Positions 1-8,379 of a stretch of DNA of 26,565 nucleotides are shown piece after piece (position 1 is the stretch's first letter; every line of letters starts with the position of its first letter). The position numbers and the translations under genes are program-made. The notes beneath the pieces are model-generated. The model worked only from the letters and a program-made list of their open reading frames with translations. It was not told the DNA's origin and did no database searches. The stretch covers positions 13,094 through 39,658 of the forward strand of contig DBZU01000019.1 of NCBI GenBank assembly GCA_002311285.1, in the 5' to 3' direction. The stretch is from Dehalococcoidia bacterium UBA1152. GTDB taxonomy: Bacteria; Chloroflexota; Dehalococcoidia; Lucifugimonadales; UBA2962.

Positions 1-1
1 A

Positions 2-460
2 TTAATTATGGATGAACCAACTCAAGGCTTAGACCCGCTTACTCAGAAAGCCCTTTTTGAAATTCTAAAATCATTTAGTAAAGATGGCGGCACAATATTT
101 TTTTCGTCCCACGTTTTGTCTGAAGTTGAAAATCTTTGTGAAAGAGTTGCAATTATTCGGGAAGGCAAATTGATGGTTATAGAAAAAATAATTGAACTTA
201 AATCACGCAAAAGAAGATTGGCAAAAATTAGATTCAAAAATGGAAAACCCTCACAATTCGATGTAAAAGGGTCATTAGTCGTAACTAGTAATGACAATGA
301 AGTTTTGCTGTCGGTTGATCATGATATAAATCCACTTATTAAAGAACTAAGCCGTCATAATGTTGAGGACTTGGTTATAACAGAACCAAGCCTAGAAGAT
401 ATTTTTCTAGACTACTATAAAGACGCAGAGCAAGTTGATTCTATGGATGTCTCTAAATGA
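2..460 (+). CDS. ABC transporter ATP-binding protein, 3' part (partial)
   Basis: This is the C-terminal part of an ABC-type ATPase that would power the membrane partner encoded next to it. The frame is open to the left edge of the window, so the Walker A and signature (LSGGQ) regions lie outside. The visible part begins inside Walker B (LIMDEPTQGLDP), which includes the catalytic Glu and the D-loop. The switch His follows in FFSSHVLSEVENLCERVAI. After the H-loop comes a DUF4162-like accessory domain ending in EPSLEDIFLDYY, which is typical of ABC-2 exporter ATPases of the drug/Nos type. The stop overlaps the permease start (ATGA, 457-460), so the two are translationally coupled. The ATG at position 8 is the Met of Walker B, not a start. 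Substrate cannot be told. Confidence 0.93.
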   Translation, partial: LIMDEPTQGLDPLTQKALFEILKSFSKDGGTIFFSSHVLSEVENLCERVAIIREGKLMVIEKIIELKSRKRRLAKIRFKNGKPSQFDVKGSLVVTSNDNEVLLSVDHDINPLIKELSRHNVEDLVITEPSLEDIFLDYYKDAEQVDSMDVSK

Positions 461-1251
461 AACTTGTATTTTGGGCAACTTTGAAGGGCAACAAAATTTC
501 ATTGTCAGCGCTTTGTATAGCAGCCTTATTGTTTTCCTTGATAATGCTGGCAACATTTGATGCATTTGGCACCATGCTACTGGAAATGATTGAGACTATG
601 CCTCAAGGATTTAGAGCGTTAATTAAAGCCAGTGGAGAATATTCATCGGAGGAAATGGGTTACTTAGCAATCGCTTACAGAGAACCAGTGTATCTAATAA
701 TAATTTTAAGTTTTGTGATTGCGTCATCTTCAAATGCCATAGCAAAGGAGATTGAAAAAGGTACAATATTTCTATTATTATCTCGACCAGTTTCGAGGGA
801 GCAATATTTGTTCTCAAAACTAGCTGCAACTATTTTAGGAATAATATTACTTTTATGTTTTGCAATATTTGGCACGTGGCTAGGTTCAATGGCTTTTGGA
901 GTAGGTCATATCGACTACGGAATTTTGACTCAGATCCAGTTGAATGGACTATTTTTGGCACTGTCGGTAGCTGGCATTTCATATTTAATATCATCTATTT
1001 CCACAGAAGGAGGTAAAGCACTGGCATTGTCTTCAGGTGTGACGGTATTGATGTTTTTTATTGAATTTTTGGCTGACAGTTTGCCAGCAATAGACTGGAT
1101 TGGATTTGTATCGGTATTCCATTATTATGATCCATCTAGGTTAGTGAATACTGAAAGTTCATCATTTACTAACTTATTGATTCTTATATTAATTGCTTTA
1201 ACCGGTTTGTTTACATCAACAGTTTTGTTCAAGAAAAGAGATATCCCATAA
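457..1251 (+). CDS. ABC-2 type transporter permease
   Basis: This 264-residue membrane subunit pairs with the ATPase just upstream, with which it overlaps by 4 bp. About six hydrophobic segments are visible, near residues 12-35, 74-92, 122-147, 160-180, 190-210 and 240-258. The loop EIEKGTIFLLLSRPVSREQYLFSK (residues 97-120) resembles the conserved cytoplasmic segment of the ABC2_membrane/NosY-like permeases, which reads roughly E...GT...LL..P.SR..y...K. No solute-binding protein is encoded nearby, so export is more likely than import. The substrate is unknown; family members move drugs, lipids, polysaccharides or copper-related factors. The gene ends the operon, and a small hairpin lies about 43 bp downstream. 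Confidence 0.88.
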   Translation: MKLVFWATLKGNKISLSALCIAALLFSLIMLATFDAFGTMLLEMIETMPQGFRALIKASGEYSSEEMGYLAIAYREPVYLIIILSFVIASSSNAIAKEIEKGTIFLLLSRPVSREQYLFSKLAATILGIILLLCFAIFGTWLGSMAFGVGHIDYGILTQIQLNGLFLALSVAGISYLISSISTEGGKALALSSGVTVLMFFIEFLADSLPAIDWIGFVSVFHYYDPSRLVNTESSSFTNLLILILIALTGLFTSTVLFKKRDIP

Positions 1252-1293
1252 TATTAAGAAATTACTTAGCTTATATTGAGTTGATCACATCAA

Positions 1294-1313
1294 ACTGAAT
1301 GGTGGCATTCAGT
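1294..1313 (+). terminator. hairpin after the ABC exporter operon (possible terminator)
   Basis: An 8-bp perfect stem (ACTGAATG/CATTCAGT) has a GTGG loop. It is preceded by a smaller stem, TTGAT-CAC-ATCAA, at 1281-1293. The nearest T-run starts about 13 bases after the stem, so this is a weak intrinsic terminator at best. Confidence 0.3.
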
Positions 1314-1326
1314 GACTTAAGATATG

Positions 1327-1340
1327 TTTTTACGTAAAAA
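1327..1340. repeat. 14-bp perfect palindrome upstream of tktA
   Basis: TTTTTACGTAAAAA is perfectly self-complementary. Allowing one extra G on the right side, the symmetry extends outwards through ATG...CAT. It lies between the ABC operon and the putative tktA promoter. It could be an operator half or DNA-binding site, but chance AT-rich symmetry is possible. Confidence 0.35.
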
Positions 1341-1356
1341 GCATGGAACTTTTAAA

Positions 1357-1393
1357 ATTATAAGTAGCTAGTTAAGGTTACTCTACTTATAAT
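1357..1393 (+). promoter_or_regulatory. 11-bp inverted repeat overlapping the putative tktA -10 box
   Basis: Arms 1357-1367 (ATTATAAGTAG) and 1383-1393 (CTACTTATAAT) are perfect reverse complements separated by 15 bp. The right arm contains a consensus -10 box, TATAAT, at 1388-1393. A -35 at the usual distance is poor (TAGCTA, 1365-1370). A dyad placed over a -10 box suggests an operator for a dimeric repressor or activator of the tkt pair. No regulator is identifiable from the sequence. Confidence 0.45.
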
Positions 1394-1456
1394 GTTCAAG
1401 TTCCTGAAATAACTAGGGTGACTAAAAAGAACGTAGTGTTGTATGAGAGGGTTTTT

Positions 1457-2290
1457 ATGACTGTTGAAGGTTCTAGCTTGCTTGAAATTAAAGATTTAGC
1501 TAGGCGAGTCCGTATCGATGTGCTAAATATGGTTGCAAAAGCCAACAGTGGCCATCCTGGGGGGTCGTTATCAGAAACGGACATCCTCGCCGTTTTATAC
1601 GGCAAAGTAATGAAACACGATCCCTCTAAGCCGAATTGGGTTGATCGCGACAGATTTATACTTAGTAAAGCTCATGCCTGCCCCGGTCTATATGCAGTTT
1701 TAGCGGAGACAGGATACTTTGAGATACAAGAGTTAGATACCTTTCGACAAATAGATTCGCGAATTCAAGGTCATGCTCATATCAAAACCCCAGGGGTGGA
1801 AATGTCGGGTGGTTCTTTGGGGCAAGGCCTATCATTTGGGTTAGGAGTATCTCTCGCGGTACGTTTAAACGGACGTAAATCTCGTACATACGTGCTCTTA
1901 GGTGATGGAGAGTGCGATGAAGGCCAAATATGGGAAGCCGCTATGTCTGCATCGCATCATGGAGTAGACAATTTAGTTGCTATCGTTGATCGAAATAGGA
2001 TTCAAAATGATAGATGGACTTATGAAGTAATGAGCCTGGAGCCTTTTGTGGATAAATGGAAATCATTTGGATGGCACGTTTTGGAAATTGATGGACACAG
2101 TATTGATGAATTAATTGATGCTTTTGAAACTGCTGAAAAAACAAAGGGACGCCCTTCAGCAATAATAGCTAACACCTTAAAGGGTAAGGGAGTTAGTTTT
2201 ATGGAAAACAACGCAGACTTTCATGGGAAAGCTCCATCTCCAGACGAACTGTTAAAAGCGTTGAAAGAGCTAGGATCGGAGGATATGTGA
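1457..2290 (+). CDS. tktA: transketolase N-terminal (TPP-binding) subunit
   Basis: This is the pyrophosphate-binding half of a split transketolase, which together with the next gene moves two-carbon ketol units between sugar phosphates in the pentose phosphate pathway. Visible are GHPGG (residues 32-36), SKAHACPGLYAVLA (70-83), GGSLGQGLS (118-126) and the TPP/Mg motif, which starts at GDGECDEGQIWEA (149-161) and ends at Asn180 (VDRN). The 277-residue length matches stand-alone N subunits. A longer frame opens at GTG 1418, but ATG 1457 has a GAGAGGG ribosome site five bases upstream, so I prefer it. The stop overlaps the tktB start (TGATG), implying coupled translation in a 1:1 ratio. Confidence 0.93.
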   Translation: MTVEGSSLLEIKDLARRVRIDVLNMVAKANSGHPGGSLSETDILAVLYGKVMKHDPSKPNWVDRDRFILSKAHACPGLYAVLAETGYFEIQELDTFRQIDSRIQGHAHIKTPGVEMSGGSLGQGLSFGLGVSLAVRLNGRKSRTYVLLGDGECDEGQIWEAAMSASHHGVDNLVAIVDRNRIQNDRWTYEVMSLEPFVDKWKSFGWHVLEIDGHSIDELIDAFETAEKTKGRPSAIIANTLKGKGVSFMENNADFHGKAPSPDELLKALKELGSEDM

Positions 2291-3228
2291 TGACAGATTC
2301 GGTGTCCACGCGTGAAGTGGCAGGAGATATGTTAGTAAAATTAGGCCATGAATATCCTGACCTGGTGATAGTTGGTGGAGACCTAAATAAATCCACTTTC
2401 GCTAACAAGTTTCAAGCTGAATTCCCTGAACGTTTTTTTGACTTTGGCCCTGCTGAACAAAACATGGTAAGCGTTGCAGCTGGCCTAGCGGCTTCCGGCA
2501 AGATTCCTATTGTGAGCACATTTGCGGTTTTTGGTACTTCTCGACCCTTTGATCAATTACGAGTTGGAGTGTCCCAACCTAGGTTGAATGTCAAATTAAT
2601 ACTTACACACAGTGGTCTGCTTACTGCAGAAGACGGCGTTTCTGCTCAATCAATAGAAGATATAGCCATTATGTCTGCTTTGCCATCATTTACCGTAATA
2701 GTGCCAGCTGATGGACCCGAAACTGAACATGCAATTAGAGCAACTGTTGAATTGGATGGTCCCGTATATGTCAGATTATCGAGACCCGCTACTCCGGTGG
2801 TACATCAAAATAAGTATAAGTTTCAAGTGGGAAGAGCAGAGGTTATGAAGGTTGGTGATGATGTAACAATTGTTGCTTATGGCATCATGGTTAATGAAGC
2901 TTTGAAAGCTGCCGAAGCTTTGGATACACAAGGGATTTCTTGTACGGTTATAAATATGGCAACTGTAACTCCGTTAGATAAAGAGGCAATATTGGATTCT
3001 GTCACCCATACCGGAGCGATCGTCACCGCTGAGGAACATCTGTTACAAGGTGGTTTAGGAAGCATGATAGCGACTTTGTTAGCTACAAACCATCCTGTAC
3101 CTTTAGAAATGGTTGGCCTTACCGGGTATGCGGAGTCCGGTAAACCAGACTTATTATTAAAAAAATACCATCTAACATATGAAGATATAGTATCTAATGT
3201 GTTAAAGGTTGTTGAACGAAAATCTTAG
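2290..3228 (+). CDS. tktB: transketolase C-terminal subunit
   Basis: This is the pyrimidine-binding and C-terminal half of the split transketolase. It supplies the Glu that activates the TPP aminopyrimidine (E56 in GPAEQNMVSVAAGLA) and the other face of the active site. A transketolase C-terminal domain follows from about residue 185. The start could be GTG 2287 or ATG 2290; GGAGG at 2278-2282 gives 7-base spacing to the ATG, so I use that (312 residues). One oddity: the loop that usually reads GEDG..HQ reads AEDGVSAQ, so the usual His is Ala119. Homologous split pairs include apulose-4-phosphate transketolases, but nothing nearby suggests that pathway. The stop overlaps the convergent ffh stop. 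Confidence 0.92.
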   Translation: MTDSVSTREVAGDMLVKLGHEYPDLVIVGGDLNKSTFANKFQAEFPERFFDFGPAEQNMVSVAAGLAASGKIPIVSTFAVFGTSRPFDQLRVGVSQPRLNVKLILTHSGLLTAEDGVSAQSIEDIAIMSALPSFTVIVPADGPETEHAIRATVELDGPVYVRLSRPATPVVHQNKYKFQVGRAEVMKVGDDVTIVAYGIMVNEALKAAEALDTQGISCTVINMATVTPLDKEAILDSVTHTGAIVTAEEHLLQGGLGSMIATLLATNHPVPLEMVGLTGYAESGKPDLLLKKYHLTYEDIVSNVLKVVERKS

Positions 3229-4556
3229 CGTAAAAGACGCTGCATAGCCTTAAATCCTTGGCCGGAATTCATTTTTTTCATTAGCTTTTGAGTTTGACTG
3301 AATTGATTCAAAAGTTGATTAACTTGCTGTGGCGAGGTGCCACTCCCATTAGCGATACGTTTTTTCCTGCTGCCATTAATTAGAGTAGGGTTGTGCCTTT
3401 CATCAAGTGTCATGGATAAAATAATTGCTTCTACTTGAGCAATATGATGTTCATTGAGGCTGGCATCATCTAATTTACTGCTGATTTTATTCATTCCAGG
3501 CATAAGCCCGATTATGTCTTTTAGTGGTCCCATGGATTTAAGACTGTTAAGTTGCTCGAGAAAATCCTCTAAATTAAATGATGATTGACGGATTTTCTTA
3601 TCTAATTCTAAGGCTTTGCTCTGATCGAAATTCCTTTGTGCTTTTTCAGCTAAAGTCACAATATCGCCCATGCCTAGTATTCTGGATGCTAGCCTTTCCG
3701 GATGAAAAGGTTCAAGCGAATCTTGATGTTCTCCAGTACCAATAAATTTTATGGGAATACTTGTTACGTTAGTTATTGAAAGAGCAGCTCCACCTCTGGC
3801 ATCACCGTCTATTTTACTTAATATTAAACCTGTTACTCCTACATATTTATTAAATGATTCCGCCACATTTACAGATTCTTGTCCAGTCATAGCATCAACT
3901 ACGAGTAAAATCTCGTCCGGATTGATTCTGTCTTTTATACTTTTTAGTTCGTTCATTAGTTCTTCATCCACTTGCAGCCTGCCTGCAGTATCTAAGATCG
4001 TCCAGGATGCCCCGATTCTATTTGATTCATCAATCGCCTTTTGACATACGGTAACTGGGTCAGAATTAAGATCTGGTTTATATACCTCTAAGTTCATTTT
4101 GGTGCCGAGACTTATTAGTTGATCTACAGCTGCCGGCCTAGTTAAGTCTGCTGGCACTAGTAACGGCTTTTTGCCTGAGTCATTTAATCTCTTCGCTAGT
4201 TTCGCGGCAGTGGTGGTTTTCCCTGCTCCATTTAGTCCAACCAACAAAATCGATGCATTTCTATTCGGTACTTGTGCAAGTTCATGAGAGCTGCCACTTA
4301 ATATGGAAGTGAGCTCATCATGAGTGATTTTAACGATTTGATTATGAGCATTTAAGCTTTGAAGGATATTAGATCCTATAGCACGTTCTCTTATTCTAGA
4401 CACTAGAGTTTTAACGACTTTGAAGTTTACATCTGCTTCCAACATAGCGAGACGGATTTCTCTCATAGCAGTGTCAAGATCTTTCTCTGTAATTTGGCCT
4501 TTATTACTAAGGATCTTTAAAGTTTGGGTTAATTTGTTGGAGAGATTTTCAAACAT
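3225..4556 (-). CDS. ffh: signal recognition particle GTPase Ffh
   Basis: Ffh binds the SRP RNA and signal peptides of nascent membrane or exported proteins and docks with FtsY through its GTPase. From the chosen ATG (4556, 443 residues) it has the helical N domain, P-loop GLNGAGKTT (about 107-115, a variant of the common GLQGSGKTT), PADLTRPAAVDQL, DTAGR (189-193), SKIDGDARGGAA and the distal GTGE. The M domain carries GLMPGM and the RNA-binding helix-loop-helix with KKRIANGSGTSPQQVNQLL. A TTG two codons upstream (4562) is also open, but MFENLSNKL is the usual family beginning. No clear ribosome site is seen. It lies downstream of gyrA on the same strand, and its stop codon overlaps the tktB stop. 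Confidence 0.96.
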   Translation of the reverse strand: MFENLSNKLTQTLKILSNKGQITEKDLDTAMREIRLAMLEADVNFKVVKTLVSRIRERAIGSNILQSLNAHNQIVKITHDELTSILSGSSHELAQVPNRNASILLVGLNGAGKTTTAAKLAKRLNDSGKKPLLVPADLTRPAAVDQLISLGTKMNLEVYKPDLNSDPVTVCQKAIDESNRIGASWTILDTAGRLQVDEELMNELKSIKDRINPDEILLVVDAMTGQESVNVAESFNKYVGVTGLILSKIDGDARGGAALSITNVTSIPIKFIGTGEHQDSLEPFHPERLASRILGMGDIVTLAEKAQRNFDQSKALELDKKIRQSSFNLEDFLEQLNSLKSMGPLKDIIGLMPGMNKISSKLDDASLNEHHIAQVEAIILSMTLDERHNPTLINGSRKKRIANGSGTSPQQVNQLLNQFSQTQKLMKKMNSGQGFKAMQRLLR

Positions 4557-4635
4557 AACCAAGGGAGACTAACATATTCTGATCATAACTTATATTCAAA
4601 CAGCATTATTTGAAGCGGTTATACTAATGCATTAG

Positions 4636-4675
4636 ATCAAAGAAGAAGAAATAAACACATTACTTCTTCTTTGAT
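4636..4675 (-). terminator. 13-bp perfect inverted repeat across the gyrA stop
   Basis: Arms 4636-4648 (ATCAAAGAAGAAG) and 4663-4675 (CTTCTTCTTTGAT) are perfect complements with a 14-base loop. The upstream arm in the transcript is the end of gyrA itself (the lysine-rich tail codons), and the stop codon sits at the loop edge. It lies between gyrA and ffh. No T-tract follows, so it may be an attenuating or stabilising hairpin rather than a full terminator. A separate 12-bp palindrome, CTAATGCATTAG, abuts it at 4624-4635. Confidence 0.45.
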
Positions 4676-7224
4676 TTATTATTGCCGCTAATTTGGAAAT
4701 TTAACGCTTCTACGTCAATGGCTTGCTCAGGCTCTATATCGGTGCAAACAGATATAGAGGTAACAGAGTCTCCGGGAGGTAGTTTAAATATAGTAACACC
4801 TTGTGTTATTCGACCTATGCTCGAAATTTCTGACAGGTTTGTTCGTAACACTTTTGCTTGCTTAGAAATTACATATACTTCAAGATCGTCAGTAACTACT
4901 TCTGCTGCTGCCACAACGTTTGTTCTGGCAGTTATCTTGAAGGTTTTTAATCCTCTTCCTCCTCGTGCCTGCTTGCGATAGTACTTCAAAGAAGTTAGTT
5001 TGCCGAATCCTTTTTTGCTGATGACAAATAATTTATTATCACTTTCACTATCTATAGTACTCATGCCCACTATGTAGTCTTTGACAGGCTTTTTACTACG
5101 CTTTCCCTTTTTAATAACTTTTTTAGGCCGAATTTCCATGCCTCGCACTCCGCCTGCGCCTCTTTGCCGGGCTGTAACATCTGATAATGCAAAACGTATA
5201 GACATTCCTTGCTGACTTATCATCACTACGTCATCAGATTCTTTAGCAACTCTAGCGGTAACCAATTCGTCGGTATCTCGGAGATTCATGATATTGAGTC
5301 CGGAACGACGTCTATGAAGAGTATTAATCGAAGATAGTGAAACACGTTTTATGGCTCCTTCCCTTGTTCCCATTACCAGGAAGGTGTTGTCTGCATCTAA
5401 ATCACTGACAGCAACGACGGCATTCACTTTATCGTCGGTTTTTAAAGGAATAACGTTAATTAGGGGCACTCCACGTGTATTGCGACTGGTATCTGGGCGC
5501 AGTTCGTATGTTTTTAACGGAATCACTCGTCCTTTTTCAGTAAAAAACAACAAGATGTCATGAGAGTCACACACCAACAATTCTCTAATAAGATCGCCCT
5601 CTTTTGTTTTCATACTGACAACGCCCTTGCCTCCACGATGCTGATTTCTGTAAGTTGTGGCCGGTATGCGTTTTATATACCCGCTATGGCTGAGAGTTAC
5701 TACCACAGATTCATGTGGTTCTAAGTCTTCTCGATTTAAATCTTCAGCAGCGGCTTCAATTTTTGTGCGTCGTTTATCTCCGTGCTTTTTCTTTACCTCC
5801 TGAGTTTCATCTTTTATAACTGCATCAATTTTTTCTGGACTAGCTAGTAGCGATTCAAGTTCTGTAATCCTTAGTGTTATTTGTTTGTATTCGTCTTCAA
5901 TACGTTTTCTTTCGAGTGCTGCAATTCTCCTGAGTTGCATGTCCAGAATTGCTTGTGCTTGTATATCAGATAACGAAAATTGTTCTATCAACCCTTTTTT
6001 GGCTGCCTCTGCGCTATCTGAGCCTCGTATTAATTCAATAACTGCGTCAAGGTCATTAAGTGCAAGATTCAGGCCTTCAAGTATATGTGCCCTGGCCTTT
6101 GCTTTTTTAAGTTCAAATACAGACCTACGTGTAACAATTTCTCTACGGAATTTAATAAACTCTACTAAAATGGTTTTTAGGTCTAATACTTTTGGCCGGC
6201 CATTTACTAATGCCAGCATATTTGCAGAGAAACTGCTTTGCATCGGTGTGTATTTGTATAAATTGTTTAACACTACCAACGGCTGACTTCCACCACGAAG
6301 CTCAAAGACCATTCTCATCCCTTTGCGGTCTGATTCGTCCCTGACTTCAGTAATTGCTTCAAATCTTTTCGTCTTACTGAGATCTGCGATTTTTTCTATT
6401 AAGGATGCTTTGTTTACCTGATAAGGTAGTTCTGTTACAACGATTCTAAGACGTTTGCTACGTTTATCTGCCTCAACCTCTGCTTTAGCACGAACAACAA
6501 CACCGCCCTTACCTGTTGTGTACGCACTTAGTGCTCCTTCCTTACCCATAATTGTTCCATAGGTAGGGAAATCTGGGGCTCGAACAGATCTCATTAATTC
6601 AGTTACAGTTAACTCTGGATCGTCAATTAACCTGATGATTGCCGAACAGACTTCACCAGGATTGTGTGGAGGAATATTGGTTGCCATACCCACAGCAATG
6701 CCTGATGCACCATTAATTAGTAAGTTTGGTAATCTAGCAGGTAATACAGAAGGTTCTTGAAGGGTACTATCAAAATTCTCCGCAGTGTCTACAGTTTCTT
6801 CATCAAGGTTTGCCAGCATTTCTTCTGCCACTCTTGATAGTCGTGCTTCTGTGTAACGCATCGCCGCGGCAGGATCTCCATCAACCGAGCCAAAGTTACC
6901 TTGACCATCGACTAGCGGCATTCTCATGGAAAAATCCTGAGCCATTCTTACCATAGCGTCATATATGGTTTGATCACCATGCGGGTGGTATTTGCCGAGT
7001 ACTTCACCTACTAATCGAGCGCTTTTTTTATAAGGAGTGCCGGGGCGCATACCGAGTTCATTCATAGCATATAAAATGCGTCGTTGTACTGGTTTTAAGC
7101 CGTCTCTGACATCGGGCAGAGCTCTAGATACAATAACGCTCATTGCATAGTCTAGATATGACGACCGCATTTCTTGTGTAAGTTGAGTAGGTTTTACTTT
7201 GCCAATAAGTGGGTTACTAACCAT
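4660..7224 (-). CDS. gyrA: DNA gyrase subunit A
   Basis: GyrA is the DNA cleavage and rejoining subunit of the type II topoisomerase that introduces negative supercoils; it works as A2B2 with GyrB, which is not in this window. The 854-residue length is normal. The catalytic Tyr is Y124 in [11 protein letters not shown]. The quinolone-region helix reads [17 protein letters not shown], so E. coli Ser83 corresponds to Gln85 and Asp87 is kept as D89. The C-terminal wrapping domain has a GyrA box, QHRGGKG (about residue 527), and a second degenerate RGGRG blade near 745, which supports gyrase rather than Topo IV. The tail is lysine-rich. GGAG six bases upstream supports ATG 7224. The gene leads towards ffh, 103 bp downstream. 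Confidence 0.97.
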   Translation of the reverse strand: MVSNPLIGKVKPTQLTQEMRSSYLDYAMSVIVSRALPDVRDGLKPVQRRILYAMNELGMRPGTPYKKSARLVGEVLGKYHPHGDQTIYDAMVRMAQDFSMRMPLVDGQGNFGSVDGDPAAAMRYTEARLSRVAEEMLANLDEETVDTAENFDSTLQEPSVLPARLPNLLINGASGIAVGMATNIPPHNPGEVCSAIIRLIDDPELTVTELMRSVRAPDFPTYGTIMGKEGALSAYTTGKGGVVVRAKAEVEADKRSKRLRIVVTELPYQVNKASLIEKIADLSKTKRFEAITEVRDESDRKGMRMVFELRGGSQPLVVLNNLYKYTPMQSSFSANMLALVNGRPKVLDLKTILVEFIKFRREIVTRRSVFELKKAKARAHILEGLNLALNDLDAVIELIRGSDSAEAAKKGLIEQFSLSDIQAQAILDMQLRRIAALERKRIEDEYKQITLRITELESLLASPEKIDAVIKDETQEVKKKHGDKRRTKIEAAAEDLNREDLEPHESVVVTLSHSGYIKRIPATTYRNQHRGGKGVVSMKTKEGDLIRELLVCDSHDILLFFTEKGRVIPLKTYELRPDTSRNTRGVPLINVIPLKTDDKVNAVVAVSDLDADNTFLVMGTREGAIKRVSLSSINTLHRRRSGLNIMNLRDTDELVTARVAKESDDVVMISQQGMSIRFALSDVTARQRGAGGVRGMEIRPKKVIKKGKRSKKPVKDYIVGMSTIDSESDNKLFVISKKGFGKLTSLKYYRKQARGGRGLKTFKITARTNVVAAAEVVTDDLEVYVISKQAKVLRTNLSEISSIGRITQGVTIFKLPPGDSVTSISVCTDIEPEQAIDVEALNFQISGNNKSKKK

Positions 7225-7489
7225 ACGTTTCTCCGGTTATAAATCGCATGAAACTGGTGATTTATAAATTGTGTCTATTTGGTTAAAAAGGTGTGCGTTT
7301 CGCGGCCCATTATAAGGGCAACCTTCATTTGCTTTTTTTGACAGTAATATAAGTGTTTTTTTACCCCATTGATTGCTATACATAGACTAGCCGATTATAA
7401 CAGTAACATAAGAAAAAGCAAAACTTATTTTCAATAAAGTACGAAAATGAATCAGAATATATGTGCTATCCAGTTTAAACCTATAAACG

Positions 7490-8191
7490 TTACTTTGAGT
7501 GAGTAACGAGTGTGGTAAATAATTTTTCGAAATGGGGTGGCAATTCACCTCTAAATTCAGGGTGAAATTGAACCCCTAAAACCCACGAATGATTAGGGCT
7601 TTCCAAACCTTCTATCAGTCCGTCATTTAATGAATACGCGGATGCTAGCAACTTGGATGATTGTTCAGCTGAGCTAATCCCTTGATGATGCCAGCTGTTC
7701 ACTCTCACAATACCTCCGGAACCAACTGCAGATGCGAGTTTAGTTCCTGGGGCTATGAAAATACGATGACGGGAAGTGGTTTTATCACCCCGTTCGTTTA
7801 AGCTATAGCCATGACCGGGATATTTAGTACCAAGATCCTGGATCAATTTGCCGCCCATTACCACGTTTAATGCTTGCATACCACGACAGACACACAAGAT
7901 AGGCATATCTAACTTTAAGCCAGTTTTTAACAATGGCAATTCCATGGAGTCACGATCAATTTGACTGGAAACACTTGCTTTAGGATCAATTTCTTCGCCA
8001 TATTCAGATGGGTGGATGTCTGGCCCTCCACCAATTAATAGACCGTCTAACTTTTCGATGGTCTCTTTTACATTAATGTTGGCATCTGGATATATAGGAA
8101 ATGGTTCGCCATTTGATCTTTCTATTACGTCAATAAATGGTGCCATATATTCTGACTCACTCTCAGTTATTCCTATCAATGGTTTAGACAT
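7490..8191 (-). CDS. peptidase C26 / class I glutamine amidotransferase-like hydrolase (PuuD-type)
   Basis: This 233-residue member of the gamma-glutamyl-GABA hydrolase family probably cleaves a gamma-glutamyl amide with a Cys-His-Glu triad. The nucleophile is C102 in LCVCRGMQALNV, with H210 and E212 in GVQFHPE. Other family marks are LLIGGGPDIHPSEYG (51-65), GHGYSLNERGDK and VNSWHHQG (164-171), the PuuD substrate-loop motif. No transaminase, GABA or polyamine gene lies nearby, so the true substrate (gamma-glutamyl-GABA, another gamma-glutamyl compound or folate polyglutamate) cannot be set. It stands alone between the gyrA upstream region and a hairpin that ends the paralogous membrane gene block. 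Confidence 0.88.
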   Translation of the reverse strand: MSKPLIGITESESEYMAPFIDVIERSNGEPFPIYPDANINVKETIEKLDGLLIGGGPDIHPSEYGEEIDPKASVSSQIDRDSMELPLLKTGLKLDMPILCVCRGMQALNVVMGGKLIQDLGTKYPGHGYSLNERGDKTTSRHRIFIAPGTKLASAVGSGGIVRVNSWHHQGISSAEQSSKLLASAYSLNDGLIEGLESPNHSWVLGVQFHPEFRGELPPHFEKLFTTLVTHSK

Positions 8192-8296
8192 GTATAAGTA
8201 TGTATCTTAAAAAAGTCCCAAGTTTTTTGGACGGTTTTGAATCCTTCCAAGTTGAATATATATTTCTTTGCTTGATTAGCAGTTTTATTAATGCTA

Positions 8297-8341
8297 AATG
8301 TGCTTAATTTGTCGCTTTAATTGCGACCAATTAAGCACATT
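8297..8341 (-). terminator. long hairpin 3' of membrane paralog A
   Basis: A 13-bp outer stem (AATGTGCTTAATT/AATTAAGCACATT, 8297-8309 with 8329-8341), one mismatch and an inner 5-bp stem GTCGC/GCGAC close a 7-base loop. It lies 38 bp beyond the stop of paralog A. No T-tract follows on either strand, so termination is uncertain. The same 13-bp arms recur after paralog B. Confidence 0.55.
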
Positions 8342-8379
8342 AATTCAAAGTCTATTACTTAGAGGCTTTTTATAAAAGT

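Noticed and set aside
5885..6286. 133-codon antisense frame within gyrA
   Set aside because: The strongly conserved GyrA reading frame explains this stretch; the antisense product has no features of a protein family.
7338..7343. Plus-strand TTGACA promoter in the gyrA upstream region
   Set aside because: It faces away from both flanking genes and has no -10 match at 16-18 bases.
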